Below the pieces are notes generated by a model, which searched no databases, was not told the DNA's origin, and saw only the letters and a list, made by a program, of their open reading frames with translations. Made by a program: the position numbers and the translations under genes. A stretch of DNA of 64,000 nt from Helianthus annuus (taxonomy: Eukaryota; Streptophyta; Magnoliopsida; Asterales; Asteraceae), in the NCBI RefSeq assembly GCF_002127325.2, contig NC_035433.2, forward strand, positions 123,844,088-123,908,087, in the 5' to 3' direction. Within the stretch, counting starts at the first letter, position 1. Every line of letters starts with the position of its first letter. Shown here piece by piece: positions 22,310-33,944 of this stretch.

Positions 22310-25300
22310 AGGTATGGACTTTCTTCGCGAAAACCATGCTGAAGTTGTGTGCTTCGACAAGATGATTCGATTCTCGCTCGCGAATGGTGATTTATTGTGT
22401 GTCTATGGCGAAACTGCTTCGAAAGGTCTCAAACTCATGTCATGTGTCCAAGCTAGAAAGTATCTCCACAAGGAATACAGAGCTTTCTTGGCTAACATCG
22501 TAGTAGCGGAGAAGGAACAGAAAAGGAAGGCATAAGTGAAAGACGTCCCTGTGGTCCGTGAATTTCCTCAGGTGTTCCCTGATGACCTTCCTGGACTACC
22601 GCCAAGTCGTGATATCGACTTTCGTATCGACCTCATTCTTGGAGCCAATCCTGTTGCCAAAGCTCCTTACTGACTCGCGCCATCCGAAATGCGTGAACTC
22701 TCAAACCAACTCCAGGAATTACTTGAGAAAGGCTTCATTCGCCCGAGCACCTCTCCTTGGGGCGCGCCAGTCCTTTTCGTCAAAAAGAAGGATGGGTCGT
22801 TCCGGATGTGCATCGACTACCAGGAATTGAATAAGCTAACCATCAAGAACTGTTATCCCCTGCCTCGCATTGACGATTTGTTTGATCAGCTACAAGGTGC
22901 TACGTGTTTCTCGAAGATCGATCTACGCTCAGGCTATCACCAGCTGCGCAATCAAGAGGAGGATATACCCAAAACCGCTTTTCGCACTCGTTACGGCCAC
23001 TATGAGTTCGTTGTTATGCCTTTTGGTTTAACCAACGCACCTGTGGTTTTTATGGATCTGATGAATCGCGTGTGTAAACCATATCTCGACCGTTTCGTCA
23101 TCGTGTTCATCGAAGATGTCTTGATCTATTCCAAGTCGAAAGCCGAACACGCGCAACATCTACGTTTGGTTCTCGAGCTACTCCAGGGGAATCGACTCTA
23201 TGCCAAGTTCTCCAAGTGTGAATTCTGGCTAGAGGAGGTTCAGTTTCTGGGTCACATCGTAAATAGTCAAGGTATTCATGTCGATCCCGCGAAGATTGTA
23301 GCAGTTAAGAGTTGGATTACACCTAAGAACTTGTCTGAGGTCCGTTCTTTTCTCGGATTAGCGGGCTATTATCGACGATTTATCGAAGGATTCTCAAAGA
23401 TAGCTGTGCCGCTTACCGCTCTCACGTATAAAGACAAGCCTTTTGTTTGGGGAACCGAACAATAGTCTGCTTTCCAAACCCTCAAGCACATGCTTTGCAA
23501 TGCTCCTGTTCTCACATTGCCTAATGGAAACGACGGATTCATTGTCTATTGTGATGCTTCCAACCTTGGTCTTGGTTATGTTCTCATGCAACGGGACAAT
23601 GTTATAGCTTACGCATCTCAACAACTCAAAATCCAAGAGAGGAACTATACAACCCATGATCTCGAGCTAGGCGCGGTTGTTTTTGTGTTAAGGATTTGGC
23701 GACACTACCTGTATGGTACCAAGTATACGATCTTCACCGATCATAGGAGCCTACAACATATCTTTGATCAAAAAGAACTTAACATGCGTCAACGCCGATG
23801 GGTAGAACTTCTCAACGATTACGACTGTGAGATTCGTTATCACCCTGGCAAAGCAAATGTTGTTGCTGACGCGCTCAGCAGACAGAGTTATTTGCTTAGC
23901 ATCCGTAATACCCAAGCCCAACACGATCTTGAAACTCTTATCCGCGAAGCCCAGCATGCCTGTTTTAATGAACGCACCCTAAAGAAGGAGAGAATCTATC
24001 ACGATGGAGCTCAGCTAGTGAATAAGTCGAATGGGATATTCCATTTCCTGGACCGAATTTGGATCCCTAGGCGGACCGATTTGCGACAGATTTTGATGGA
24101 CGAAGCCCACAAATCCTGGTATTCTATTCATCCCGGTGCCGATAAAATGTACCAGGATTTTCGCTACAAGTACTGGTGGCCAGGTATGAAAAGGGATATT
24201 GCCCTCTACGTTGGGAAGTGCCTGACTTGTGCAAGGGTCAAGGCTGAACACCAAAGGCCCTCTGGCTTACTCGAACAACCCCCAATCCCCATGTGGAAGT
24301 GGGAGAGTATAGCTATGGACTTCATAACAAAGCTTCCACACACGTCATCAGGTCACGACAGCATTTGGGTAGTTGTTGATCGTTTGACCAAATCTGCCCA
24401 CTTCCTTCCAATACGAGAAGACTACAAGGTAGAACGATTAGCCCGAATCTACACCGATGAGATCATTTCTAATCATGGGACGCCTCGCGACATCATCTCT
24501 GACCGTGATGCTCGGTTTACCTCGTGACTGTGGGAAAATGTTTCAAGCGGCTCTTGGTACTACGCTTAATCTGAGTACCGCATTCCACCCTCAAACCGAC
24601 TGTCAGACTGAAAGAACGATTCGCACTCTTGAGGACATGCTCCGTTCGTGTGTCATAGATTTCGATGGTAATTGGGATAAATACCTGCCGTTAGTCGAAT
24701 TCTCGTATAACAACACTTATCATTCCAGCATCCAGATGGCACCATTCGAGGCCTTATATGGAAGAAGATGTCGATCGCCTATTGTATGGAACGAGATCAG
24801 TCACTGCAACTAACCGATCCCGAGCTATTGCAAGAAACGACTGACAAAGTCCTCCAAATTCGAGACAACTTGTTGAAAGCTCGAAGTCGACAAAAAAGTT
24901 ACGCCGATAGACGACGCAAGCCCCTTGAATTTGACGTTGCTGACTACGTACTCCTAAAGGTATCACCTTGGAAGGGTGTGGTCAGATGCGGCAAGAAAGG
25001 GAAACTAGCGCCTCGATATGTTGGACCATTTAAGATTCTAGAAAGGATCGGAAAAGTCGCCTACAGACTCGAACTACCGGAGGAACTTAGTAATGTCCAC
25101 CCGACTTTCCACGTGTCAAACCTCCGAAAGTGCCTGGCTGAGCATGATTTAATTGTGCCTCTCGATGACCTCCAAATAAACGAAACACTATGCTTTGTGG
25201 AGAAGCCCGTCGAAATCATGGATCGCCAAACCAAGCAGCTCAGACGCTCGCACATTCCTATTGTGAAAGTCCGATGAGATGGCAAATGAGGCGCGGAGTT

Positions 25301-25361
25301 CACTTGGGAACTCGAAAGCGACATGAGGGCGAAGTACCCGCAGTTGTTTGTTACGGCTTAG
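22310..25361 (+). pseudogene. Element A pol remnant (RT, RNase H, integrase, chromodomain-like)
   Basis: The RT contains [13 protein letters not shown] and MPFGLTNAP; the catalytic box reads FIED (about 23107-23118) where active elements have F/YxDD. RNase H follows (VYCDAS, about 23545). Integrase has the HHCC finger (HPGADK...CLTCARVK, 24130-24240) and the core with [17 protein letters not shown] and HPQTD. The tail ...IPIVKVR...FTWELESDM is the chromodomain-like end of Tekay-type elements. In-frame stops occur at 22533-22535, 22672-22674, 23463-23465 and 24525-24527, and two in the tail at 25275-25289. Single-base shifts lie near 24535 and 24800. Several stops look like C-to-T changes at CGA or CAG codons. 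Confidence 0.92.
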
Positions 25362-25400
25362 GCCTAATTTCGGGACGAAATTCCCTCAACTAGGGGATGC

Positions 25401-28128
25401 TGTAACACCCCATGTTTCGGAAGTCAAAGTCAAAGTCAAGATTGAAGTCAAAGGAAGAAAAGATTGCTAATTCCAATCTGTCTCTCCTTGCTCAATTCCT
25501 GTTTTGACTTCTTTGACTTATAGTTAGCCTATTTTATGTTTTACGTTAGTTATATTATGTGGAGTAATTGTTAAGAATCGCAGTAATCGATGTATATTTA
25601 TCCCTACGAATCGCTTTACGACTGTGAACAATAGGAAGTAACAATGCGATAAAGTCAACTAAACGCATCGAACTAATCTAAACAACATCACGCTCGCAAC
25701 TCGAATTACGCATTTTTGGTGATTGTTATACGTGTGTGTGCCTTATGTGTTACCTGTGCATGTTTATTTATGATATGTGTGGTAACCAATCGAATCGCAA
25801 TCGAACTCAATCGTAATCGAATCGCAAACGCTAAACGAATACGAAATAAGGATGATTGTATGTTGATATAGTATGATAATTAGTGGAGAAGAGATAGCGC
25901 GAGATATGAGTGGTTAGGATTAAAAGTAATTTGAATAAGGAAACTCTATCACATCGCAACGCTCGCAATCGAAATCGAAACGGCAAAACTCGTCGCGCAA
26001 AACGCTCAAATAAAGCGACTGATCGATCAGGCGACCAGCCGATCGACCAGCCCTTTCCTCTTTTGGAACTCTATAAATACCTCCTGTCACTTTCATTCTT
26101 TCTACCTTTGGAAACTCTCTGTCCGAACAGCACACTTTCCTCGCTTTTTCTCCGATTTCTCTCAAATCCGGTAAGATCTTGTCCTAAATCTTGTACTTCC
26201 TTAATCTACACGCACTCCTACACCTTTCTATCTTTTGAATCTTAACTTTTAACCGTGAAATCACCAAGATTCAAGGTGTTCTAGGATGACGTCATCATGT
26301 GTTCTTGAAGAACTTCATGTTTTGGCCTTAATCCACCAAGAACAACTTAGATCTAACCGATTTCCACACAAATAAACAAAGATCTTGCATAGATCTAAAC
26401 ACATTCATGGTGAAAAAGGATTGGAAGATGGTTTCTAACTTTCTTTCAACTCTTTTACACTCAATGCACTCAAAACCGATAGAATCGGACCTTGTTCTAG
26501 TCTTCTACTCATTCTTAGTGTTGTGCTAGTTCAAGATCTGGATTCTACTCACGAGACCACCGATTTCGGGTTAACCAAGAACGGATGTCTTGAACCGGTT
26601 AACTGGTCGAACTAGGGTGATTCCTATTTGATCGGATCGCTTGGGTCAAGACAGGGTTCTGTTGGTTAACACGTTGTCACACCGTCTCGATAAAACGACA
26701 AACAATCAGAACAACCAAGTGTAAGACGAACAGGTCAACCAGGATGGAGTGCCGTCCGATCGGACTATTATCCGATCGAACAGCCCATCCGAGCGATCGG
26801 CCATCCGCACGACTTACACCTTGGGTCCCACACTTAACCAACCTTATCTGAAGTCTGAGTGTTGAACGAATTGTTGTCCGATCGGACTACTATCCGACCG
26901 AACTACCATTCGGATCATGAGAAACTTGGACTTTAATACTTAAACAATTTTCAACATGTTTAATGCACTAGGAATGTCACCCGATCAAACTGCTGTCCGA
27001 TCGAGTGACATCCTGCTGCGAACTTGTTTTCACTGAAGTGCCCAACCGAACGGGTTGCCTGCCGATCGAACGACCGTCCGATCGACCGACCTGAAAGGTA
27101 GAGATACTTCAATGTTTTATAATGCTACAACGAAAACTTCAAGAGTCAAACCATCATACACAAACACTTCCTTCCTAAAGGGAGAAACAATCCACTCGAA
27201 TGGTCATCCGCACGGACAGCCGTCCGAACGGACTGTCACCCGCACGATCAGCTGTCCGATCGGACTACCATCCGATCGACCAGTTGTTCGACCCACCAAC
27301 TCTTATTTCGTTTTACGCATCACTTATCGTTATGCTATCGAACTATTCAGGCTAACCCTACTCTCAAGCGCTCCCTTCAATCCATCAACCGCTGTGAGTA
27401 TACTCGATCCCTTTTTGCTTTCACACTTTTGGGTATTACATTCGTTACTTATTCGAAATCACATCGAACAAACTACGCAATACTTTTAACGCTAACCGTT
27501 ACCGCATGTTATACGTGACTTAATGAATGCTTGTTTGTTATGTTTACACATGGAATGTTGTCTACCTGCCTTAGCAACGATAGTACTATAGTTTGGACTC
27601 AGCATCCGTTCACACGGGGGTTGTTAAGGACAATTATTTGCATGGATTACACTGGTGATCATGTATTACGAACTGCCTTGGGCAGTCAACCCACAGTCAT
27701 TGGTATCGATAGGTTCATGTCAATAACTAACATGCTTCGTTTTACTCAGTGTACGTGCCGGTTATGCGTAAACTATTTCGAACTCCATATGCTACTATCA
27801 AACTTGTATACTCGCCTTTACACTATGAGTATTGACTTTTGTTTTATCGTATGTGACAGGTGCATAAGGTGTCTATTTGCTTGGAAATCAAGGCTAGGAA
27901 AGAGTCTTAGTTACCAACAAATAGTTGTCTGTACTATTGAAACCTGAGTTGTCGAAACAGAACAATTTGCCTAGATTTGTCTGTAATAATTTGTTTGCCT
28001 TTTGAGACATGGTATGGGACATGTTACTTTAAATTGATTGGTATTGATAATTGTTATGGAAACTTCTGGACAATCTGTTTCGCTCAGTGCCATGCCCCGA
28101 TGTTTCCGCCATCGGTTGGGGTGTGACA
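25401..28128 (+). repeat. Element A 3' LTR
   Basis: Starts TGTAACACCCCA directly after a short polypurine stretch (AACTAGGGGATGC, 25388-25400) and ends GGGGTGTGACA. It matches the 5' LTR throughout apart from scattered substitutions and indels, such as loss of about 30 bp of the GATCGACC dyad array and of part of a GT microsatellite. Confidence 0.95.
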
Positions 28129-28176
28129 CAATAGCCAATAGTTAGGGGTGATAAAATCTAATAACCCATCATAAAA

Positions 28177-28655
28177 TTATCTTCTTTTTTTTTTTTGAAA
28201 AAATGTTTATCACTCTCCATGTGTTTGAACACCCCTAGTGTTTGAGTGCAAAATGAGGAGTGAAGGGGGAAATTGACATGCCATGATATTATTGGTTAGG
28301 GGAAAAGCTTATCACTCCCCATTTTGGGAAGCACCCCTTTCACCTAACTTATTGATTTATAAAAAGTTAACAAGTCATTTTGATAGTGTTTGGATAAGGG
28401 TTAACAAAGAGTTTTATGATTTAAAAAGGAGAAAATGAGAAGTTAAAATTTATGACTTATGACTTATGACTTATAAAAAGTTAATCAGACATAAGTTAAA
28501 AGCTAACCCAAACACCCCTCAAGGGTGTTGAAATGCGCATGGTTAGGTTTTGAAGATTTTACATTAGCGTTTATCTCATAATGTCGAATTATGCTTATGT
28601 CAACAACTCGGTTTTAAGAAAGACATGAAAGGTTGATACTTTCTTCTTTCTGACA
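28177..28655. other. Intergenic with a candidate small TIR element
   Basis: At 28383-28525 the sequence TAGTGTTTGGATAAGGGTTA is mirrored by TTAAAAGCTAACCCAAACAC, resembling short plant MITEs that start GTGTTTGG; a clear target duplication was not found. At 28195 and 28308 there are direct repeats of 'TTATCACTC(T/C)CCAT'. Confidence 0.4.
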
Positions 28656-28960
28656 TTTTTCAAACGTGTTATTTCAGTTCAAAACTAATTTAGTTAAAAA
28701 AACTAATAACTCAGCTAGCTCGGAGACACGTAAATGACACATAAACTCTAGGGACGTAAATGGTACTTAACACCTAGAATTTTTATTTTTTATTTATTTT
28801 TTAAACTTCTTTTTGTTAAAAAAATAAAATATAATAATCCTAGGAGTTAAGTGTCATTTATGTCCATATAGTTTAAGTGTCATTTACGTCACTAAACTAG
28901 TTGAGTTATGAATTTTTTTAATTGGGTTAGTTTTTAGACTGAAATGACACATTCAAGAAA
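28656..28960. mobile_element. Foldback element, unclassified
   Basis: Imperfect palindrome. The left arm has GTTATTTCAGTTCAAAACTA, then ATAACTCAGCTAG, GACACGTAAATGACAC and CCTAG. The right arm on the opposite strand has TCATTTCAGTCTAAAAACTA, ATAACTCAACTAG, GACGTAAATGACAC and CCTAG, in the same order. The ends are not fixed; similarity may extend to about 28610 and 29040. Confidence 0.65.
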
Positions 28961-29944
28961 GCTATGGATGAAAATGATACAATTTTGAATCTAGGCCTGA
29001 AATAACAAAAGTGAATAAATCATAGGGAAGCAAATAACACTTAACTAAAAAACAAAAGATGGTGATTGGTTAATTATTTAAAAGGTTGTTGACCAGAAAA
29101 AAAAAGAAAAAAACAAAGGCAATTTAAACTATATGATATAAAGGGTATCTCTACTTAAACTTGAGAGAGTCATGTTGCAACTTTAATTTTATATTGATTT
29201 TACGGTCGCTCCTTGTACATTAGTGCTTAAAGCACTTGTACACATTGATTTAGCGTATGAATAGTAATTTGTGTGCAAGCACCGACTTTCTCTTTTGTAT
29301 GTGTGTGTACAGACATTGGTTTTGAAACGTATATTTAAAAAGATAGAGTAAATCATATATGATGTGCTGAGATTTTAACTCTCCTCAAATCACTTCTACG
29401 TCGAACTTCGCCTTTCTTTTGCAACCTGGTTCGCATTTCCATCGACTAGAATTATGACTCCCCTAGGACAAGCCTCACCATTCTTCTTCGCCATTTGTTT
29501 TCCGTACATCAAACACAAAACATAACCCAAACCGTAAATCCCCAAGGACAAACCTCAATCTTGCAATCCTAATTTGTAGCTTGGATCATGTCATACATGT
29601 GGTTCATTGGAGGGTGTGAATCGCAAAGAAACAAGAGAAGGGTTGGGATCAAGGTTGTTCAAAAAGCCCGTGGATCAAAACTTTCTTGAAAAAATCTGGC
29701 ACGAAATTGAGCCTTGGCTCAGCTCGGCTCGTTAGCTCGAATAGTTTGACCAACTAAAATGCTACAATTTTATATCCAGATTGTAAGTACATAACTAGTG
29801 TTGGTGCATATGGCATAACCCTCCACAATACGTAGTGGAGCTTTCAAGTTCAAATGCGGACAAGCCCTTAGCACATTTTAGCCATCGCCACTCATCCCTT
29901 TATTCCATTTGTGATTTGCCTATCTCACATCTCCCAAATTATAA
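28961..29944. other. Intergenic
   Basis: AT-rich; no gene recognised. A C/A-rich segment at 29390-29560 has a gene-like composition but no supported frame. Confidence 0.4.
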
Positions 29945-31433
29945 TGTAACATCCTGATTTTCCATGAGATGAGAACATATTTTATATGTGGATATTTAAT
30001 TTCTGAGTGAGTTTACTATTAGGTGATATAGTGTTTTTAGAAATGCTAAATTACCATTTTCTTTACCTTTATGACGAGAGTTGAGGAAACGAGTTTTTAA
30101 CATCATTGATTAGAAATGCTAATCTCATATAATAAGTATGTGTTTCTTTTCAAGATAATTGAAAGTTATAGGTGTTATTATGGGCAAAACCATAATCAGG
30201 GGCCAAATGGGAGAAATCTAATTAATAAATAAAAGGGGATAATATATAAATTAACTTAAAAATATGTAAGCATATCATTGAATGGAAAGAAGTTCCAATG
30301 AACTTCTAAAATAGTTTTGAAACAATATATTTAATTTGGTAGAAATACCCTTCGAGGTTAACTTGGAAAGTTTAACATGACTTTAAGATGAAAGTTTGTA
30401 CTTCGGGTTTTAGATGTCAAAAACCAAACTATGAGGGACTAGATAGTCATTTGATGAAAGTTTAATTTAACTAGTCAATTGGGAATTTACTTGGTCAAAA
30501 TCAGATTTAGGTGTGGGTGTTTGTGTGTGTATTTTCTACATGGTATCAAGGAGAAGATACAATAAACCACAATTAACATAAATCAAGGAATGCATGTGTT
30601 GATCAAAGGTTGAAATCAGTGATTTCTAGTGTTATCCTGCAAGAATCCATCAAGGTAAGAACCCTAGTTCCTTCCCCGTCAATTTTCGTGATTATGAAAG
30701 ATGGGTGGTGAACAATTTTGATGATATTGATGTGCAATTCATGTTAGATACTCTCTAACAAGAGGAATGAAAGTAGAATTTGTATTTGAAATATCAATTT
30801 TTGTATAAAGAATGTTCAAAGTTCTTGTTAGTGGATTTTAGAAGATAAATGATTAGAATCTATGTAGTGGTAGAAATAATTAATGAGTCCTCACATAGCT
30901 ATGCTAACTTTGGTGGTGTCTCCATGTAGGTAATACAATAGAGATTAATGAATGGTGTGGACAAGTCATGAGAAGCAATAGGGTGACTTGAACTAGTAAC
31001 ATGAAAGAAGAAAGGAACTCACAAGTCATTCATTAATATTCCGATTTAACAATATATTAGTCATTGTTAAGCTTACTATAAAAAATTTATATAACTATTA
31101 GTCGAGACTAATGATATGGAAATGTTGTATGACAGATTCGGATGGTAGAATGGCAAAAGTGATCAAGTCTTGGAAACGGGTCCGCGTAGGAGGATTTAGT
31201 GATGTTTTGTTCACTAAGTATATGAGTTTTCTTATCGAGTCAATTAGACTTAATTATTTGTATTTTGGAGTTTAAGTCCAATGTTTGTTTTAGCGAAATG
31301 TTAGTATGTCATTGTGGTAATGTGTTATGTTTGTTTTATAAAAACCTTTGTCATTAAGCAGGTTTTGTTTTCATAAGGGTTGACCGTTTTGTAAACGGGT
31401 CATGGCGATTTTTTTAAACGGGTGTTTGCAGAT
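29945..31433 (+). repeat. Possible degenerate LTR
   Basis: Starts TGTAACATCCTGATTTTCC, a start seen in plant Ty3/gypsy LTRs. It contains a leader-like segment with 'ATCAAGGTAAGAACCCTAG' (30650-30668) and approaches an ACGGGTGTTTGCA end (31420-31433). No target duplication or second copy was found, so this may be a truncated solo LTR or a coincidence. Confidence 0.3.
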
Positions 31434-31617
31434 TTGTAATTAACTCGGTTTATGTGGATTAATATATTTTGGGAATAAGATCCTTTATTATGTAATGTTC
31501 GATAAGAAAAAAAAATTGGGCCTATTTTCTGCAAAGTATTTTAATATTAGTTTTTAACTCTCGGGTCTAACATATAAACTTTCAGTCTTTTACCTTCCTT
31601 TGTTCTTGTGTATTTTT

Positions 31618-31669
31618 ATCCCACATTGGCCCAACAACACAACTAATAGATAGGTCTTGTCTATAAATA
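31618..31669 (+). promoter_or_regulatory. snRNA-type promoter candidate (USE + TATA, 33-bp spacing)
   Basis: ATCCCACATTG (31618-31628) matches the plant upstream sequence element RTCCCACATCG in 10 of 11 positions. It is followed after exactly 33 bp by TATAAATA (31662-31669). In plant snRNA genes this spacing specifies RNA polymerase II. A 3'-end-box-like motif CA-N7-AGTTAAA lies at 31968-31983. The roughly 275 bp in between do not resemble U1, U2, U4 or U5 by eye. USE-like sequences also occur by chance and in retroelement promoters. Confidence 0.35.
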
Positions 31670-31983
31670 AAGAGGTCTAAGTATCTCATTATAGCACTGC
31701 TTGAACCTATAGTTTTAAAATGGTAAGCACGTTTAGATATTTAATTATCTTGCTTGAAATACATTAATCAAGCAAAAGTGAGCCAAGCCAAGTTCGCTTC
31801 CTGACTCCACCAGTCCACCATCTTGATATCGAATCCTTATTCAGCCATCTGAAGCCCCTAGAACACCAACATACTTGTTTTTTGACGCCTTCGATCAGTT
31901 TATGAATTGCAAAACAATGTGTTTTTTGGAACCGTCTATATATCAAGGTACACACATATATATAAATCAATATATTAGTTAAA

Positions 31984-32790
31984 CAAAAGGTGTGAAGATG
32001 CTTGGAAAGCAGGATGAGACTAGAGAGGGCTCATCCTTGAATCTTTAGAATATTCTTATACTGATGATATACACAGATAAACTCTTTCGTATCCCATACA
32101 CCACCTCAATGTTTTCACTTTTTTTTAATGTCCTAATTAATTTATTATCATGTACAAAAGGTTTATTTTTATTCTTTCAAATATGTATGTTTGTATTGAA
32201 TTGCAGTGGATGACCTTTAACTTTAATAATTACAACCATAGTCCTTTATTTGGAAAACTCATTACACCCTACATCCTTTAACACTAACAAGGTTAAATTT
32301 TCAGGTTACGTATGGCATGTACATTGCATATGAGGGCTTTTATGTCTTTTAACCCCAATCTATTTAAATTATATAATAATCCATAAAGCGCCCCTTCTCT
32401 CTCCTATCTCTTTTCTCTCACTGTCTCTATCCCTACACCTATCATCAACATTAACCATTAACTATCATTATCATCACCAACAACATTCAACACCATCAAC
32501 CATCATAACCACAACCATCAATCATCATCACCGTATACCATTGTTGTCATCAGATAGAAACACCATCACCATATCGCAATCATGCCGCCCTCAACCATCA
32601 TCACCATCGACCTCCACAGTCCCGCCACCATCAGAACCCAACCCCTTATCAGTCCCGCAATCATGCTGTTGTCTTCTTGGACACGTCAACGGTTTCGTCG
32701 CCGGAAAAAATCAACGAGCGATTCAACAGACGAAACAGGAGATATCGTCTTCAACGAATTCACCAGAAACAGTACAGCTCTAATCTTTGA
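31984..32790. other. Gene-fragment-like region with CAT/CAC-rich tract
   Basis: A CT-rich stretch (32390-32435) and a low-complexity region of ATCATCACC/ACCATCA units (32445-32620) precede the PB1-domain fragment. Read on the minus strand, the frame after the PB1 piece is interrupted by stops. No supported gene. Confidence 0.45.
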
Positions 32791-32958
32791 TAACAGCAGC
32801 AGCGAGTTCTTCATCGGAAGAAACGGAGACCAGAACGTCCAGGTCTTCCGACGGTAATTTACACTTCAAGTTGACGGAGAATCCGCACGATTCCCAAAGC
32901 TTGACGATCAGTTCAGCGTACGTGTCGGAACGATCAACGGCGAGGACTCTGGTGTGGG
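32791..32958 (-). pseudogene. PB1-domain gene fragment
   Basis: The minus strand encodes TRVLAVDRSDTYAELIVKLW and then CKLPSEDLDVLVSVSSDEEL, the core of a plant PB1 domain (the type I acidic side with a PSEDLD...SDEEL OPCA-like motif). Such domains occur in PB1-kinases and related plant signalling proteins. A stop follows straight after at about 32780, and upstream the frame runs into the dispersed repeat at 32975, so only about 55 residues remain. The fragment likely represents a truncated or captured exon. Confidence 0.7.
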
Positions 32959-32974
32959 GTTCAGAAGAGAAAGA

Positions 32975-33095
32975 AAGACAAGGAGTGGGGGGGGAAACGT
33001 ATATACCCAAAAATTTCTATACGAAAACTACATATACAACACTACTGAGCGAAAAATTCAGGAGGCGCCCCGCCCCACTTATCATGTGCCCCTGC
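32975..33095. repeat. Dispersed repeat shared with 5190-5370
   Basis: Carries the same AAACGTATATACCCAAAAAT block, the TATACGAAAACTACATATAC block and a G/C-rich end before CCCCTG. It truncates the PB1 fragment, so insertion of the repeat may have broken that exon. Confidence 0.75.
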
Positions 33096-33209
33096 TTAGT
33101 CGTAGAAACAAATCTCAATGGTTCAGTTCTTAATGTTTCCACTTGTGTAAATTATGTTTTCTTTATAATAATCAATTACGAATATTGGATTTAAAAAAAA
33201 CCCACTTTC

Positions 33210-33520
33210 TTGCCAATGATCTCTAGATCAAGTGGTGGAAGGCTTGCATTTTTCTTGAGAGATGCAGGTTCAACTCTTACTTGATGCTTGATGCAGAGTG
33301 AGGCACTCGTGGACAATAATAGGAGCTCCAGGGAAACTGGGTTTGATTCTTCAGCCAAACGAGTTTTATCGGTAATTTTACCGCCGTGCCTACGGATGGG
33401 TGAGTTACCGGGTTTTCCCCGGGATTGATGGTGGACTCGGGTTACTCTTGGAGTACTCCATTTGGTCCAGTGGGTTCCCCGAGAGTGCTCGGGATTGATT
33501 CTGTTGGTCGTTCAAAAAAA
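33210..33520 (+). mobile_element. tRNA-derived SINE
   Basis: Internal Pol III promoter: box A-like TAGATCAAGTGG (33224-33235) and box B GGTTCAACTC (33267-33276), about 31 bp apart. Beyond the tRNA-like head is a body of roughly 230 bp ending in TTGGTCGTTC and an A tail (33513-33521). The structure is head, unrelated body, short tail. A clean target duplication was not found. Confidence 0.65.
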
Positions 33521-33908
33521 ATAACCCCAACTTTCACCAATTGGCCGATAGCACTCACAACTTTTGATTTGTAACACACCACTCCCAACTTATTAGCCGA
33601 TAGCACTCTCAAACTAACTGAACCCTAACTCAGTTAGTGTTTTGCTGATGTGACACTTGTGTGTTAACATGGCATCTGACGTGGAGTTTTTTATGACATG
33701 GCAGCTGATGTGGCATCTGACTTGGCTTTTGATGACGTGGCAGCTGATGTAGCACTGATTTGGTGACGGGGCAATTGATATCAGCTAACTGGTTAGTATT
33801 GGGTTACTTTAGAAGTGTTGTCGGCCAATAAGTTGAAAATTGGGAGTGATATGGTACAAATCAAAAGTTAAGAGTGCTATCAACCAATTAGTAAAAGTTT
33901 GGGTTATA
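33521..33908. mobile_element. Foldback element, unclassified
   Basis: Left end ATAACCCCAACTTTCACCAA, mirrored on the right by TTAGTAAAAGTTTGGGTTAT. The internal phrases AGCCGATAGCACTC and its mirrored form are also inverted. The centre contains tandem 'GATGTGGCATCTGACTTGGC' like units. No target duplication was identified. It starts exactly where the SINE tail ends. Confidence 0.75.
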
Positions 33909-33944
33909 TAAATCCAATATCTCAATCAATTATTATGTTACAGC

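Larger units (their letters stand above)
16805..28128 (+). mobile_element. Element A: Ty3/gypsy chromovirus retrotransposon, Tekay/Del-like
   Basis: Complete element with two long LTRs (16805-19575 and 25401-28128), a primer-binding site, gag and pol remains, and a polypurine tract. The target duplication is CAATA (16800-16804 and 28129-28133). Domain order is gag, protease, RT, RNase H, integrase, chromodomain-like tail, as in chromoviruses; the TGTAACACCCC...GGGTGTGACA LTR ends and the long LTRs fit Tekay/Del. The coding region has several stops and frameshifts, so the copy is not autonomous. Confidence 0.92.

Noticed and set aside
31692..31967. A standard U2 or U1 snRNA gene downstream of the USE/TATA pair
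   Set aside because: The expected 5' ends of U1 and U2 and a proper Sm site are not present.
33224..33276. tRNA gene
   Set aside because: Box A and box B are present but no cloverleaf arms or anticodon stem could be drawn; it fits a SINE head.
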